Program-made: the position numbers and the translations under genes
Notes under the pieces: generated by a model
What the model was told of the DNA's origin: nothing
Database searches by the model: none
The model's input: only the letters and a program-made list of their open reading frames with translations
In this document: positions 8,897 to 17,484 of the stretch, one piece after another
How the letters are laid out: every line of letters begins with the position of its first letter
How positions within the stretch are numbered: position 1 is the stretch's first letter
DNA from: Spongiibacter nanhainus
Lineage (GTDB): Bacteria; Pseudomonadota; Gammaproteobacteria; Pseudomonadales; Spongiibacteraceae
Assembly: GCF_016132545.1 (NCBI RefSeq)
Contig: NZ_CP066167.1
Location: 2,197,001-2,261,000 of the forward strand
DNA: 64,000 nucleotides
Reading direction: 5' to 3'

Positions 8897-11800
8897 ACAT
8901 CGCGATCTTGAGTCTGCCGGGCCATCCGCTCACTGACCAGCGCCGCGACGTATGGCTTGCGCATGATTAAAAACATCGCCGGCACAAACACCAACGACAA
9001 TATGGTGGTAAACACCGTGCCGCCTGCCAAAACGATGGCAAAGGGCGGCCAAAACTGGCCCTTGGCGATAAGCAGAGGCACTAGCCCGGCAACGGTAGTT
9101 AGGGTGGTGGAAACAATGTGGCGGGTGCACTCTGCCACAGTTTCTACAATGTCCGCCCGGTTGCCCGCCATCGCCAATGGCGACGCCTTAAGTTCGGTAA
9201 GAATGACAATGGCGGCGTTCACCGCCAGCCCCATCAGCCCCATTAGCCCGACAATGGCGGTAAAACCAAAAGGGAAGTTCGCCAACCACAGGCTGAGCAT
9301 CCCCAGGCCCGCCGACTGCCCCGCCACCATAAAGACAATGGCCGACAGCCGAAAGGAATTAAAGGCCATCACCACCGTGACCACCAGCAGCACGGCGACG
9401 ATCCCAGCGCTACCCATTAACTTACCCACGGTGGTGCTGCGGTTTTCCGCCTCACCGCCTACCTCTAGCTCATAGCCGGCCGGAACGGCAAACCCCGCCT
9501 TTTCTATATTCTTCAGCAGCGCATCCAGCACTGTCGCCGACATCACCCCATCCTGTATATACACCTCCAGTTTGTTGATACGACGGCCATCCCGCCGGGT
9601 AATCTTGGCCTGTATCGGCTCCAGGTGAGCATCGGCGATGGCCGACAGGGGGCGAGGACCAGTGGGCAAGACCAGGGGGAAAGACATAAAGCGGTCCACC
9701 GATGTCCCTTTCACCGCGTAGCCCGACACCCGCACCGGAAGCTGCTCGCTGCCGTCCAGCAAGCTGCTGGTCACCACGCCATCGACGCTGGCCGCTAAGG
9801 AGCCGGCGATATCCCGCAGTCCCACCTGGCTGCGTTGCGCTTCGCTCTCTTCGATATTGACCACCAGCTTGGGGACAGTCTCACCCAGGGAAGTCCGCGC
9901 CTGGACCACGTGCTCTGTCTCCAGGGCAATGCGCCGCAACTCGTCGCCAAGGACAACCAGACGATCAATTTCGCTACCGTAGAGGCGCAGCTCTACTGGC
10001 GCCGGAGTGGGCGGTCCCTGCCCCAGCCGCCTCACGACGGTTTGATATTCGGGAAAGCGCTCATCCAGCTCCCGCTGCAATACAGACACCATTCTATTGG
10101 CGTCCGGCACACTGCGCACGGTGGTCATAGCCTGGGCGTAAAACGGCGCGCCATCCATGTTGTCGAAGATGTTGTAGTAGAAAGGTGGCGCGCTGCGCCC
10201 GACAAACCAGTGCAGGGATTCGATTTCCTGATGGCTATTGATGACCTCTGACATTCGCTCTGTGGCGCGCTGGGTATCAAAAATACTGCTCCCCGCCGGC
10301 AGGTAGACCTCAAGATTAATCATGTCCCGATCCGAGGGAGGGAAAAACTGCTCAGTCAGGGTCTGCGCCAGCATAAAGCCCGACAGTGGCAAAGCAAAAC
10401 AGAGCATTGCACTTATTCTTGGGCGCTCTAACACTGCCGCTAAAAAACGTCGGTAGTGAATATTTAGCCACGGCCCTAACCGCCGCCCCGCCAACGCACT
10501 GGAGGCGCCCTTTTCGCCAGAGAGCCAGCGGCCGGCAATCGGCGCGATAATGAACAGTGAAATTATCCAGCTGCCGGCCAAAGCAAATATCACCGATTCA
10601 GCCAAGGGGCCAATAAACTCGCCGCCAGGACCAGGCATTAACACGATGGGCATAAAGGCCAACATAGTTGTCAGTGTTGACCCCAGCAGTGGCAGCCAGA
10701 GATGCCGGAAAGCCTTGGTGGCTGACGCTACAGGGGAAAAGCCCTGTCGCCGATAGCGCATCACCATATCGCTCATCACGATGGCGTTATCCACCATAAT
10801 CCCCAGTGCCACAATCAGACCAGTGACCGACATTTGGTGAATGGGCATATGATTGAAGCGCATGCACCCCAGCGCAAACAGCATCGTCATCGGTAGAGAT
10901 ACCGCGACGATAACCGCCGAACGCCAGCCCAGGGTAAACAGCAAAATGATGAAGATCAGCAAAAAGCCGGTGCCAATATTGACGATCAATTCACTGAGGC
11001 GTGCGCTGGTATAGCCCTCCTGAGAAAACAGTTCCTCGACCTCAATCTCCGCCGGCAGGCTGGCCGAAAACTCGGCAATTTTCTCTCGCAGGCGGGCAGC
11101 CCAGAGGTCGCCCCGTTGGTCGGGTAACATTCGCACCGCAACAACAATGGCGCGCTCGCCCGATACCAAGGCCAGATCTTTGGGGGTAACCGGTTCACCC
11201 AGGTAAATCTCGGCCAAATCCTGGACTTGCAGAGATCCGCCCTCGTCCAATGTTAAAAGCGGCGTGCGGCGAATCCGCTCCAACTGCTCAAAGCCCCCTG
11301 CCAATTCTACCGGCAGACGAAACTCGCCGTTGACCAACTCGCCAGCGGCCGACTTAGCATCACTGTTCTGTAATTTGCTGGCGATGCTGTTGACGTCCAG
11401 CCCCACCGACGCCGCTTTAATGACATCGACTTTGACTTGAACTTCTTCATCCGGCGCGCCCCACAACTTCACCAAATCGGTGCCGTGCAAATTGCGCAAA
11501 CGGCTGGCCAATTCCTCGGCGTAGCGCCCGGCCGTCAGCAAGTCGGCATCCTCGCCCTGCCAGCGCAGCGCACCTATCCAGGTAAAGGCGTAGCTTCGCT
11601 CGTGGTCCAGCTGAGGGGGGGAGGCACCGGCAGGCAGGGATTTGGCGGCCTTTTCCAGTTTATCCCTCACCTCTGACCACAGGCGATCGGTTTCTGAGGC
11701 TGGGACTTCATCCACAAAAACAATGCTGATGGCAGCAACACCGGACTTTGCAGTTGAGTTGATGTGTTTTATTTCCGGAATACTGCGCAGTTCTGACTCC

Positions 11801-11982
11801 AATGGCTCAATCACCAGGGTCTCGATTCTCTCCGCGCTGGCGCCGGGAAACTGCGTCAGTACAATGCCGTCCCGGTTGCCAAAATACGGATCTTCCAGAC
11901 GCGGTAAGCTAGCCAGGGCGGCCAAGCCCGCCACCAGAATCAGCGCTATACCCAGCGCAATAAGGCGCGGATTATTGAGCAT
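8875..11982 (-). CDS. RND efflux permease
   Basis: Predicted 1035-residue inner-membrane transporter of the AcrB/RND superfamily, a normal family length. Helix TM1 begins almost at once (LIALGIALILVAGLAAL), followed by a large periplasmic domain, a central helix bundle including the proton-relay segment GIMVDNAIVMSD, a second periplasmic domain and a C-terminal helix bundle. I chose the ATG at 11982 with GGAG seven bases upstream; it overlaps the adaptor stop by 11 bases. The frame remains open further upstream, where a GTG at 12006 is an alternative. It works with the adjoining adaptor. No outer-membrane TolC gene is adjacent. The substrate cannot be read from sequence. Confidence 0.93.
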   Translation of the reverse strand: MLNNPRLIALGIALILVAGLAALASLPRLEDPYFGNRDGIVLTQFPGASAERIETLVIEPLESELRSIPEIKHINSTAKSGVAAISIVFVDEVPASETDRLWSEVRDKLEKAAKSLPAGASPPQLDHERSYAFTWIGALRWQGEDADLLTAGRYAEELASRLRNLHGTDLVKLWGAPDEEVQVKVDVIKAASVGLDVNSIASKLQNSDAKSAAGELVNGEFRLPVELAGGFEQLERIRRTPLLTLDEGGSLQVQDLAEIYLGEPVTPKDLALVSGERAIVVAVRMLPDQRGDLWAARLREKIAEFSASLPAEIEVEELFSQEGYTSARLSELIVNIGTGFLLIFIILLFTLGWRSAVIVAVSLPMTMLFALGCMRFNHMPIHQMSVTGLIVALGIMVDNAIVMSDMVMRYRRQGFSPVASATKAFRHLWLPLLGSTLTTMLAFMPIVLMPGPGGEFIGPLAESVIFALAGSWIISLFIIAPIAGRWLSGEKGASSALAGRRLGPWLNIHYRRFLAAVLERPRISAMLCFALPLSGFMLAQTLTEQFFPPSDRDMINLEVYLPAGSSIFDTQRATERMSEVINSHQEIESLHWFVGRSAPPFYYNIFDNMDGAPFYAQAMTTVRSVPDANRMVSVLQRELDERFPEYQTVVRRLGQGPPTPAPVELRLYGSEIDRLVVLGDELRRIALETEHVVQARTSLGETVPKLVVNIEESEAQRSQVGLRDIAGSLAASVDGVVTSSLLDGSEQLPVRVSGYAVKGTSVDRFMSFPLVLPTGPRPLSAIADAHLEPIQAKITRRDGRRINKLEVYIQDGVMSATVLDALLKNIEKAGFAVPAGYELEVGGEAENRSTTVGKLMGSAGIVAVLLVVTVVMAFNSFRLSAIVFMVAGQSAGLGMLSLWLANFPFGFTAIVGLMGLMGLAVNAAIVILTELKASPLAMAGNRADIVETVAECTRHIVSTTLTTVAGLVPLLIAKGQFWPPFAIVLAGGTVFTTILSLVFVPAMFLIMRKPYVAALVSERMARQTQDRDVDQTSTV

Positions 11983-13111
11983 TGGCCGACTCCGCAGCCG
12001 GGCCACTGTGTACAGCGGCTGTTGGATCCCCTGCTGCCTTGACCTTGACTGCCTGCCCCGGTGCCAGGCGATGGGTACCAGCAGCGACGATGCGATCACC
12101 GGTTTTCAGTTCGGAGCTCACAAAAACCAGGCCATCGTGATGATAAATCGGTCGCACCGAGCGTTTAACGATCCTTGTATGTTCACCCTGATCTGTCACC
12201 TGATAGACCGCCCAGGTTCCTCTGACATCGCCAAGCAAAGCAGATTGGGATACCCAAAAACCTTTTTGCTGCCGAAATGCCGGCACCAACAGCTGGATTG
12301 TTTCACCGTCAACGTGGGGAATCCCCTCCGGCAAAGCCACTCGCACACTGCGGGTCTGGGTGCGCCAATCGAGGTTTTCCGATACCGCCAAGACTTGGGC
12401 CTGCCACTGGCCCAGTTTGCTGTAGACCGGCAGTGACTGCCCCAACACTAACTCTCGACCCAGCTCCCCGGGCACACCGAATATTGCTTCAATTTGGCCA
12501 GTCTCCACCAGTTGCATCACTGACTGCCCAGCCTTAACAATGACTCCCTCTTCAATGGAGACATTGGCTATCTCACCGCCAAAAATTGCAATCAAGCGGG
12601 CCTTGTCCAAGCGCACCGCCACGCCCCGGAGTTTCTCGTCGATCTGGTTGATTTGCGCCCGGGTAGCGCGCTGCTCACTCTCAAGCTGGTCGAGCTGACC
12701 CTGGGAGACATAGCCCTTTTCTGACAACGATCGGTAACGCTGTAAATCACGGCCGATTTGTTCAAGACGAGCGGTGACTTCTTCTTTGCTGGCCTGCAAC
12801 TCCTTTTGTTCAATCAGCAGTGAAGTGGTATCCAGCTCCGCCAAAATATCCCCGCGACGCACGGATTGGCCATTCTCTACATTGAGCCTGACCACTTTGC
12901 CGGCAAATTCAAAACCAATGTCTGCCCGCTGACTGCCGACGACCCGGCCGGCAAACAGGCGTTCCACCTGATACGAGGGCTGGTTTTCTACTTTGACCAC
13001 GGTAACGGGGTGCAAGTCACCAAAGGCAGCGTGACTGCCAATACAAAAGCACACTGCGACCAACGCGGTCCCCAGTGCCGTCCAGTTCCAGGACAGGTTG
13101 GGCAAAAACAT
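11972..13111 (-). CDS. RND periplasmic adaptor (membrane fusion protein)
   Basis: A 379-residue exported protein: N-terminal hydrophobic signal or anchor (TALGTALVAVCFCIGSHAAFG), a lipoyl half-motif (GKVVRLNVENGQSVRRGDILAELD), a coiled-coil hairpin rich in Glu/Gln/Arg (about residues 95-160), and the second lipoyl half (IANVSIEEGVIVKAGQSVMQLV). This is the HlyD/AcrA layout; it bridges the permease to an outer-membrane channel. GGGGGAT precedes the start. Its promoter (13172-13200) is embedded in palindromes shared with the divergent TetR gene, so repression by that protein is likely. Confidence 0.93.
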   Translation of the reverse strand: MFLPNLSWNWTALGTALVAVCFCIGSHAAFGDLHPVTVVKVENQPSYQVERLFAGRVVGSQRADIGFEFAGKVVRLNVENGQSVRRGDILAELDTTSLLIEQKELQASKEEVTARLEQIGRDLQRYRSLSEKGYVSQGQLDQLESEQRATRAQINQIDEKLRGVAVRLDKARLIAIFGGEIANVSIEEGVIVKAGQSVMQLVETGQIEAIFGVPGELGRELVLGQSLPVYSKLGQWQAQVLAVSENLDWRTQTRSVRVALPEGIPHVDGETIQLLVPAFRQQKGFWVSQSALLGDVRGTWAVYQVTDQGEHTRIVKRSVRPIYHHDGLVFVSSELKTGDRIVAAGTHRLAPGQAVKVKAAGDPTAAVHSGPAAESANAQ

Positions 13112-13154
13112 GGCGATCCCCCATCGTGGTTACTAACCACTTTGAAACTTTTAT

Positions 13155-13171
13155 TAGACTGCGTAGTCCAG
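13155..13171. promoter_or_regulatory. Operator palindrome A in the RND/TetR divergent region
   Basis: TAGACTGCGTAGTCCAG contains the imperfect palindrome GACT-GCGT-AGTC and is largely the inverted complement of palindrome B. It lies immediately downstream of the predicted -10 box of the adaptor gene. It is a likely binding site for the TetR-family protein encoded at 13308. Confidence 0.65.
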
Positions 13172-13200
13172 AATATAAATACACCATACTGGACTGTCTA
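13172..13200 (-). promoter_or_regulatory. Promoter of the RND adaptor/permease operon
   Basis: On the minus strand, -35 TAGACA (complement of 13195-13200) and -10 TATATT (complement of 13172-13177) are each one base off consensus and are separated by exactly 17 bases. The -35 lies inside operator palindrome B, and palindrome A follows the -10, a configuration suited to repression by the adjacent TetR protein. Confidence 0.65.
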
Positions 13201-13205
13201 GTCTA
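13189..13205. promoter_or_regulatory. Operator palindrome B in the RND/TetR divergent region
   Basis: CTGGACTGTCTAGTCTA contains GACT-GTCT-AGTC and mirrors palindrome A. It covers the adaptor-gene -35 and also a possible -35 of the TetR gene (TGGACT, 13190-13195, 17 bases before TACATT at 13213-13218), so one bound repressor could shut both promoters. Confidence 0.65.
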
Positions 13206-13307
13206 TTTTTATTACATTTCATTCAAGCACAGGTTGGGAATGGCTATATGGGCGGTCCCGACTCTTGTGCATACTTGCTACGGCCACGGTCAAACTTTGG
13301 GAACGTA

Positions 13308-13958
13308 ATGTCAGGCACTGCTACAAATAAAACAGCCGCTGTGAGCCGCGGACGCGGCAAAAGCCAGGAAAAACGGCAGCTTATTGTCAAAGCGGCCAGT
13401 GAATTGTTCGTTGAGCAGGGCTATAGCAACACCAGTATGGACACCATCGCCCGGGAGGCCGGGGTCTCCAAACAGACGCTGTACAGCCACTTTGGCGGTA
13501 AGGAGCAGCTGTTCACCGCAGCCATTGACAGTAAATGCGACGAATACCAGCTGGACAGTACCCACCGCCAGGATATTCCTGATTGCCGCCACTACCTGGA
13601 AGACTTTGCCATCCATTTCGCTCGGCTATTGGTCAGTGAAGAAGCCATTGGCATTTACCGGGTGTGTGCCAGCGAGGCCGGCCGCAGTAATGTGGGCAAG
13701 CTCTTTTGGGAAGCGGGGCCTGCTAAAATCCGCAGCGGCTTAATCGACTATCTGCAAAGCCAGGTTGAGGCCGGAGTGCTGCATATCGAAGACACGGAGC
13801 TGGCGGCAACCCAACTCACCGCCATGTTGCACTCCAAGTATCACTCTCGCGCATTATACGGTGTCGATGAGTCGGTCACCCAAGAGGACCTGCAGTATTA
13901 CGCCAGGTCCTGTGTTGACTTGTTTTTACGGGGCTACCAAGCCACATCACCGGGCTGA
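13308..13958 (+). CDS. TetR/AcrR-family repressor of the adjacent efflux operon
   Basis: Predicted 216-residue regulator. The N-terminal helix-turn-helix is at about residues 44-66 (MDTIAREAGVSKQTLYSHFGG), preceded by a basic arm (SRGRGKSQEKR). The C-terminal ligand domain is helical and resembles AefR-type TetR proteins. I start at ATG 13308 with GGGA five bases upstream; the longer frame from 13248 lacks family character. It is divergent from the RND genes and flanked by two palindromes, so local autorepression and pump repression are the natural inference. The inducer is unknown. Confidence 0.92.
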   Translation: MSGTATNKTAAVSRGRGKSQEKRQLIVKAASELFVEQGYSNTSMDTIAREAGVSKQTLYSHFGGKEQLFTAAIDSKCDEYQLDSTHRQDIPDCRHYLEDFAIHFARLLVSEEAIGIYRVCASEAGRSNVGKLFWEAGPAKIRSGLIDYLQSQVEAGVLHIEDTELAATQLTAMLHSKYHSRALYGVDESVTQEDLQYYARSCVDLFLRGYQATSPG

Positions 13959-13971
13959 TAGCCCCGCTGGC

Positions 13972-14556
13972 CTAACTACCCACCGCCATTGCCGGCTTGA
14001 TATGCAAATCGGCAAACTTTGGGGATTTCTGAATACACAGGGGAATCCGCAGCTTGCGGACAATATCGCTGGCCGAGACCAGGCCGCGGATTTGCCCCTT
14101 GTCACGATCCACCACCAGACAGTGCTGGCGCTGGTAGTCCTGCAGAGACATCAGCAGGTCGCCAATCGTCATCCTGCGCAGGTCGTCGTAATCCAGCATA
14201 TCCAACTCGCTGCGCTTGCGCATAAGGTCCGCGACTTTGAGCTCCTGGCGCGAGTAGCCCTCCGCCACTTTCTTAATCAGCTCGGCCTCCTGAATATCCT
14301 CCAGGGCCAGCACACCCAGGAAGGTTTGATCCCGGTTGATCACCAACTTCAGCCTCACATGGCTGTGCTTCATCATGGCTTCGGCCTCAAGGATCGGCGT
14401 TTCGCTTTCCACCACCAGGGCCTCCTGCACGCTGAAATCAGTAAAAACAGCCAGTGCGGGTGAGTTCAGATTGAGACTGCCGCGATCCGCCTGATCGTTT
14501 TCTGGCGACGCGATTTGGTCGACGCGCGCAGCGTCGATAAGTGCGATTGTGTTCAT
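13972..14556 (-). CDS. CBS-domain protein
   Basis: A 194-residue soluble protein with two CBS motifs: the first around residues 45-95 (ALVVESETPILEAEAMMKH, then FLGVLALEDI), the second around 105-170 (KVADLMRKRSELDMLDYDDL, then IRGLVSASDIVRKL). CBS pairs usually bind adenine nucleotides and regulate a partner. No catalytic domain is attached. A well-placed AGAGGTG precedes the start. It is the last gene of the minus-strand run that includes MscS and TgpA, and converges with the TetR gene 13 bases away. Confidence 0.85.
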   Translation of the reverse strand: MNTIALIDAARVDQIASPENDQADRGSLNLNSPALAVFTDFSVQEALVVESETPILEAEAMMKHSHVRLKLVINRDQTFLGVLALEDIQEAELIKKVAEGYSRQELKVADLMRKRSELDMLDYDDLRRMTIGDLLMSLQDYQRQHCLVVDRDKGQIRGLVSASDIVRKLRIPLCIQKSPKFADLHIKPAMAVGS

Positions 14557-14595
14557 GTTACACCTCTGTATTAGCGATAAAGATTTAAAAATCGT

Positions 14596-14910
14596 TTACA
14601 GCGGTGTTGCGGGTGGCGAGCGATTGCGAAGATCGGGAAGGAAGGGATTGCAAGGGTTGGCAGCCAGGGCCGTAAGGGGATCATCCCCTGCCAATGCTAC
14701 CGGCTGTAATGCAACAATGGGGCAGCCGCCGGGGTCGTCGCCATCGTCGTCATCAATCTGATAGTGAACATCCAGTGCACCATACAGGTCGGTGACCACA
14801 CCCTCACTGGCTTTGCTCTGGCCAGCCAGTGCCCCGCAGCTCAGTACTGCCAGCAGCAGCGCCAATACCGCGATCAGTGCGGGGTGTTTAGTCGGCCTTT
14901 GGATGTCCAT
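14596..14910 (-). CDS. Small secreted protein, unknown function
   Basis: An open frame of 104 codons. The first 29 residues form a convincing signal peptide (basic start, then ALIAVLALLLAVLSCGALAG). The mature part has an acidic stretch (DDDDGDDPGG), two cysteines and a proline-rich tail. I recognise no family. The ribosome-binding site is weak (AGG eight bases upstream). It fills the gap between the MscS and CBS genes on the same strand, which favours a real gene, but it could be non-coding. Confidence 0.45.
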   Translation of the reverse strand: MDIQRPTKHPALIAVLALLLAVLSCGALAGQSKASEGVVTDLYGALDVHYQIDDDDGDDPGGCPIVALQPVALAGDDPLTALAANPCNPFLPDLRNRSPPATPL

Positions 14911-14957
14911 AGATTTAGCCTACGCCCAAACGGCGAAAAAGTAACCCGAAAAATTAC

Positions 14958-15491
14958 CTATTCGGTGGTGACCGCTTGCTGTTCAACCGGGGCCGCCTCG
15001 GCACGGTTAGACGGTTGTTTTATCACCGCCCGCTGCAGCAGTGCGCTGTTGGGGTAAGTGATGGTGGCGCCGTCATCCAGGCGAATCAGGACATGAAAAG
15101 ACGCTATCTCGATGATTTCGCCAATGACATCGGCGTCGGGATCCACCACCTTCACGCGATCTCCAACGCGGTAGGGAAAGGCAAAAAAGATGATCATACC
15201 GGCGGTGAGGTGACTGAGGATTGACCATTGGGCAAACAGCGCCACACCGATTACCGCCAGCACTGAGGACATAAAGATAAATACCCGGTCGTAGCTAAGG
15301 CCGAGAATAAAGCACATCACCAGAAAGGCGACAATCCACATCAGGATGTTGATCCCTTTGCTAACGGTATACAAGCGACGGGGGTTCACCTGCCTGGCGG
15401 CGCCAAACTCCCGCAGTAGTCGATTGAGAAACCGGCTCAACGATACAATGCCGACCAATGCCAGAACGGCGATAACCACTTTCCAAAACAT
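14958..15491 (-). CDS. Short mechanosensitive channel, MscS family
   Basis: A 177-residue membrane protein, well below the 286 residues of E. coli MscS. It has an N-terminal helix (VVIAVLALVGIVSL), a second helix (ILMWIVAFLVMCFILGL), a pore-helix region (AVIGVALFAQWSILSHLTAGM) and the MscS beta domain (YRVGDRVKVV, then IGEIIEIASFHVLIRLDDGATITYPN). The C-terminal alpha/beta vestibule domain is missing. Its start lies four bases after the tgpA stop, so it is probably in that operon. The protein would open under membrane tension or modulate a larger channel. Confidence 0.85.
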   Translation of the reverse strand: MFWKVVIAVLALVGIVSLSRFLNRLLREFGAARQVNPRRLYTVSKGINILMWIVAFLVMCFILGLSYDRVFIFMSSVLAVIGVALFAQWSILSHLTAGMIIFFAFPYRVGDRVKVVDPDADVIGEIIEIASFHVLIRLDDGATITYPNSALLQRAVIKQPSNRAEAAPVEQQAVTTE

Positions 15492-15495
15492 ATCT

Positions 15496-17484
15496 CTATA
15501 CTCCGCTACTGATGCTGCTGGGCTGCCGGGACGCGCGGCGCAAGCTTTTTAGCTCGCGCAACAACACCGTTCGGCGCTCCTCCGATACTGCTCGATAATC
15601 CAATTCACTAAATAGCGCGGTAACCCGAGCCATCCACGGCGCCCACTCCGGCGCCAGTGTCTTCACTCGCTGCAAATACGCTTCCGGCGTTTCACCGGGG
15701 CGACGCGACACGCCCCGTCGAGCCATTGCCCGACAACACTGCAAGTAATACCGAGTGGCCGGATCGCGGCTCAGCGCAGGTGGCAGGCGAATCGCGCTTA
15801 ACGCTACCAGCAACATGGGTAGGCCACCACATATGGCCAAGCCCAACAGCAGACGCTGGGGCGTCACCTCCCCCAACAACTTCAGCAGCGTTTGATACTG
15901 GCTCTGGCGGTCATAACTCAAGACCCACCGCGCCCACATATAGTTCAGGTTGTCGAAATACATGCGCATTCGTGTTGCCCAGGCAAAATGACGCAGAGAT
16001 AAAGGGGAGCCGCTTAGAAAGGCTTCCTGCCCCCGCAATATCTGCTCCGCACCCCGCTCTATCCGCTCGGGCGCCACCACTGCGGTGGGATCGACCCGAC
16101 GCCAGCCCTCTCCTTCCAACCACACCTCTGCCCAGGCGTGAGCATCGGATTGATGGACCAATAGATAGCGGTCGGCGCGGTTGTATTCGCCACCGAGATA
16201 CCCCACCACCAGTCTGGCGGGCACACCGGCTGCACGCATTAAGAAGACAAAGCTCCCGGCAAAATGCTCGCAGAAGCCTTGTCGAGTATCAAAAATAAAC
16301 TCATCGACGTTATTATCTCCCAGTGTCGGTGGACTGAGGGTATAAACAAATGGCGAACGGCGAAAAAAGGCCAGTGCCGCCGCCACCCGCTCTTCCCCAC
16401 TTTCAAATTGATCCCGCCACTGTTCACCCAGCGCTCTGGCACGGGGATTAAATCGGCCTAGCAGGCGGGTGTTGAGAAAGGTTTGATATGCACTGGTTTC
16501 CGAACGCGACGCGTTGAGGTCACTGCTCACGCTGTATTGGAAACGTCCGGTCAAAGGAGCTCGCGGCATCCACTGGTAGTTACCCGCATAGCGCAGGTCG
16601 TCCCGGCTAATCGAGGCCACCGCGAGCGTGTAGAGCCAGTCGTGTACGCCGGGTTCAAGGGTAACAGTGTATTCCAGTGTTTCCGGGCCCTCATCGACAT
16701 TCGGCGCTGTTCTGGCGGGGTTAAAATCACTGCGCTTCCAGCGGCGACCGTCAAAATGGTCCAACACCAGGCCACGCCAGTACAGCGACTGCACCGGCGG
16801 CAAGCTGCCATCTTCAAAGCTAACCCGAAACGCCCGCTCGCCCGATTGAATCAATTGGGCAATATCGCCAAATTCCAGGGAATCGGACATACCGGTGCGG
16901 GCATCTTTGCCGGGCAGCGGCATGGACCACAGTGGCCCAATACGCGGGAAAACCAGGAACAGAAACACCATCAAAGGTATTGCCTGTAGTGCCAACACCC
17001 CAGCCGTTTTAGCCATGGGCAGTGCCACAATATTCTGACGATTGAGGGACTGCTGAGCCATCAACAAGACCCAGACTTGCAACAAGGCTATCAGCAGACC
17101 GGTAATCTGTTGATCAAACAGAAAGCGGCAAGCCACAATAAAATAGCAAAGAATAAGAATGATCCAGTGGTCGCGACGCCCCTTGAGCTCCAGCAATTTA
17201 AGGGTCACCGCCAGAACCAATAGCGCCAACATCGGCTCAAGCCCCAGCAGCTGCCGGAATTGCAAATAGATGGCTGCCAGCGCACCCACCGTCAGCGAGA
17301 CTTTTAGTAAGGCCGGGGGAAATGACCAGCCAGACTGGGCAATGCGCCAGTACCAAAACGCCACTGCGGCCCACACCCCAATCAGCCAGGCTGGCAAGAC
17401 GGTAAGCAGTGGCGCGATAACCACCAGCTGAGCCACAAGCAGCCAGATAATTTGCCGCCGCAGCTGAAAAGCACCATCAGACAT
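15496..17484 (-). CDS. tgpA: TgpA-type transmembrane transglutaminase-like protein (DUF3488)
   Basis: Predicted 662-residue protein with several N-terminal membrane helices (through about residue 200), a periplasmic transglutaminase-like domain and a final helix before a cytoplasmic tail. The catalytic triad is visible: Cys in RQGFCEHFAGS, His in QSDAHAWAEVW, Asp in RRVDPTAVV. The Pseudomonas homologue TgpA is essential, but its substrate is unsettled. The ATG at 17484 has GAGGGGG upstream and overlaps the DUF58 stop by eight bases. MoxR-DUF58-TgpA is a widespread conserved trio, probably one envelope-associated complex. Confidence 0.93.
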   Translation of the reverse strand: MSDGAFQLRRQIIWLLVAQLVVIAPLLTVLPAWLIGVWAAVAFWYWRIAQSGWSFPPALLKVSLTVGALAAIYLQFRQLLGLEPMLALLVLAVTLKLLELKGRRDHWIILILCYFIVACRFLFDQQITGLLIALLQVWVLLMAQQSLNRQNIVALPMAKTAGVLALQAIPLMVFLFLVFPRIGPLWSMPLPGKDARTGMSDSLEFGDIAQLIQSGERAFRVSFEDGSLPPVQSLYWRGLVLDHFDGRRWKRSDFNPARTAPNVDEGPETLEYTVTLEPGVHDWLYTLAVASISRDDLRYAGNYQWMPRAPLTGRFQYSVSSDLNASRSETSAYQTFLNTRLLGRFNPRARALGEQWRDQFESGEERVAAALAFFRRSPFVYTLSPPTLGDNNVDEFIFDTRQGFCEHFAGSFVFLMRAAGVPARLVVGYLGGEYNRADRYLLVHQSDAHAWAEVWLEGEGWRRVDPTAVVAPERIERGAEQILRGQEAFLSGSPLSLRHFAWATRMRMYFDNLNYMWARWVLSYDRQSQYQTLLKLLGEVTPQRLLLGLAICGGLPMLLVALSAIRLPPALSRDPATRYYLQCCRAMARRGVSRRPGETPEAYLQRVKTLAPEWAPWMARVTALFSELDYRAVSEERRTVLLRELKSLRRASRQPSSISSGV

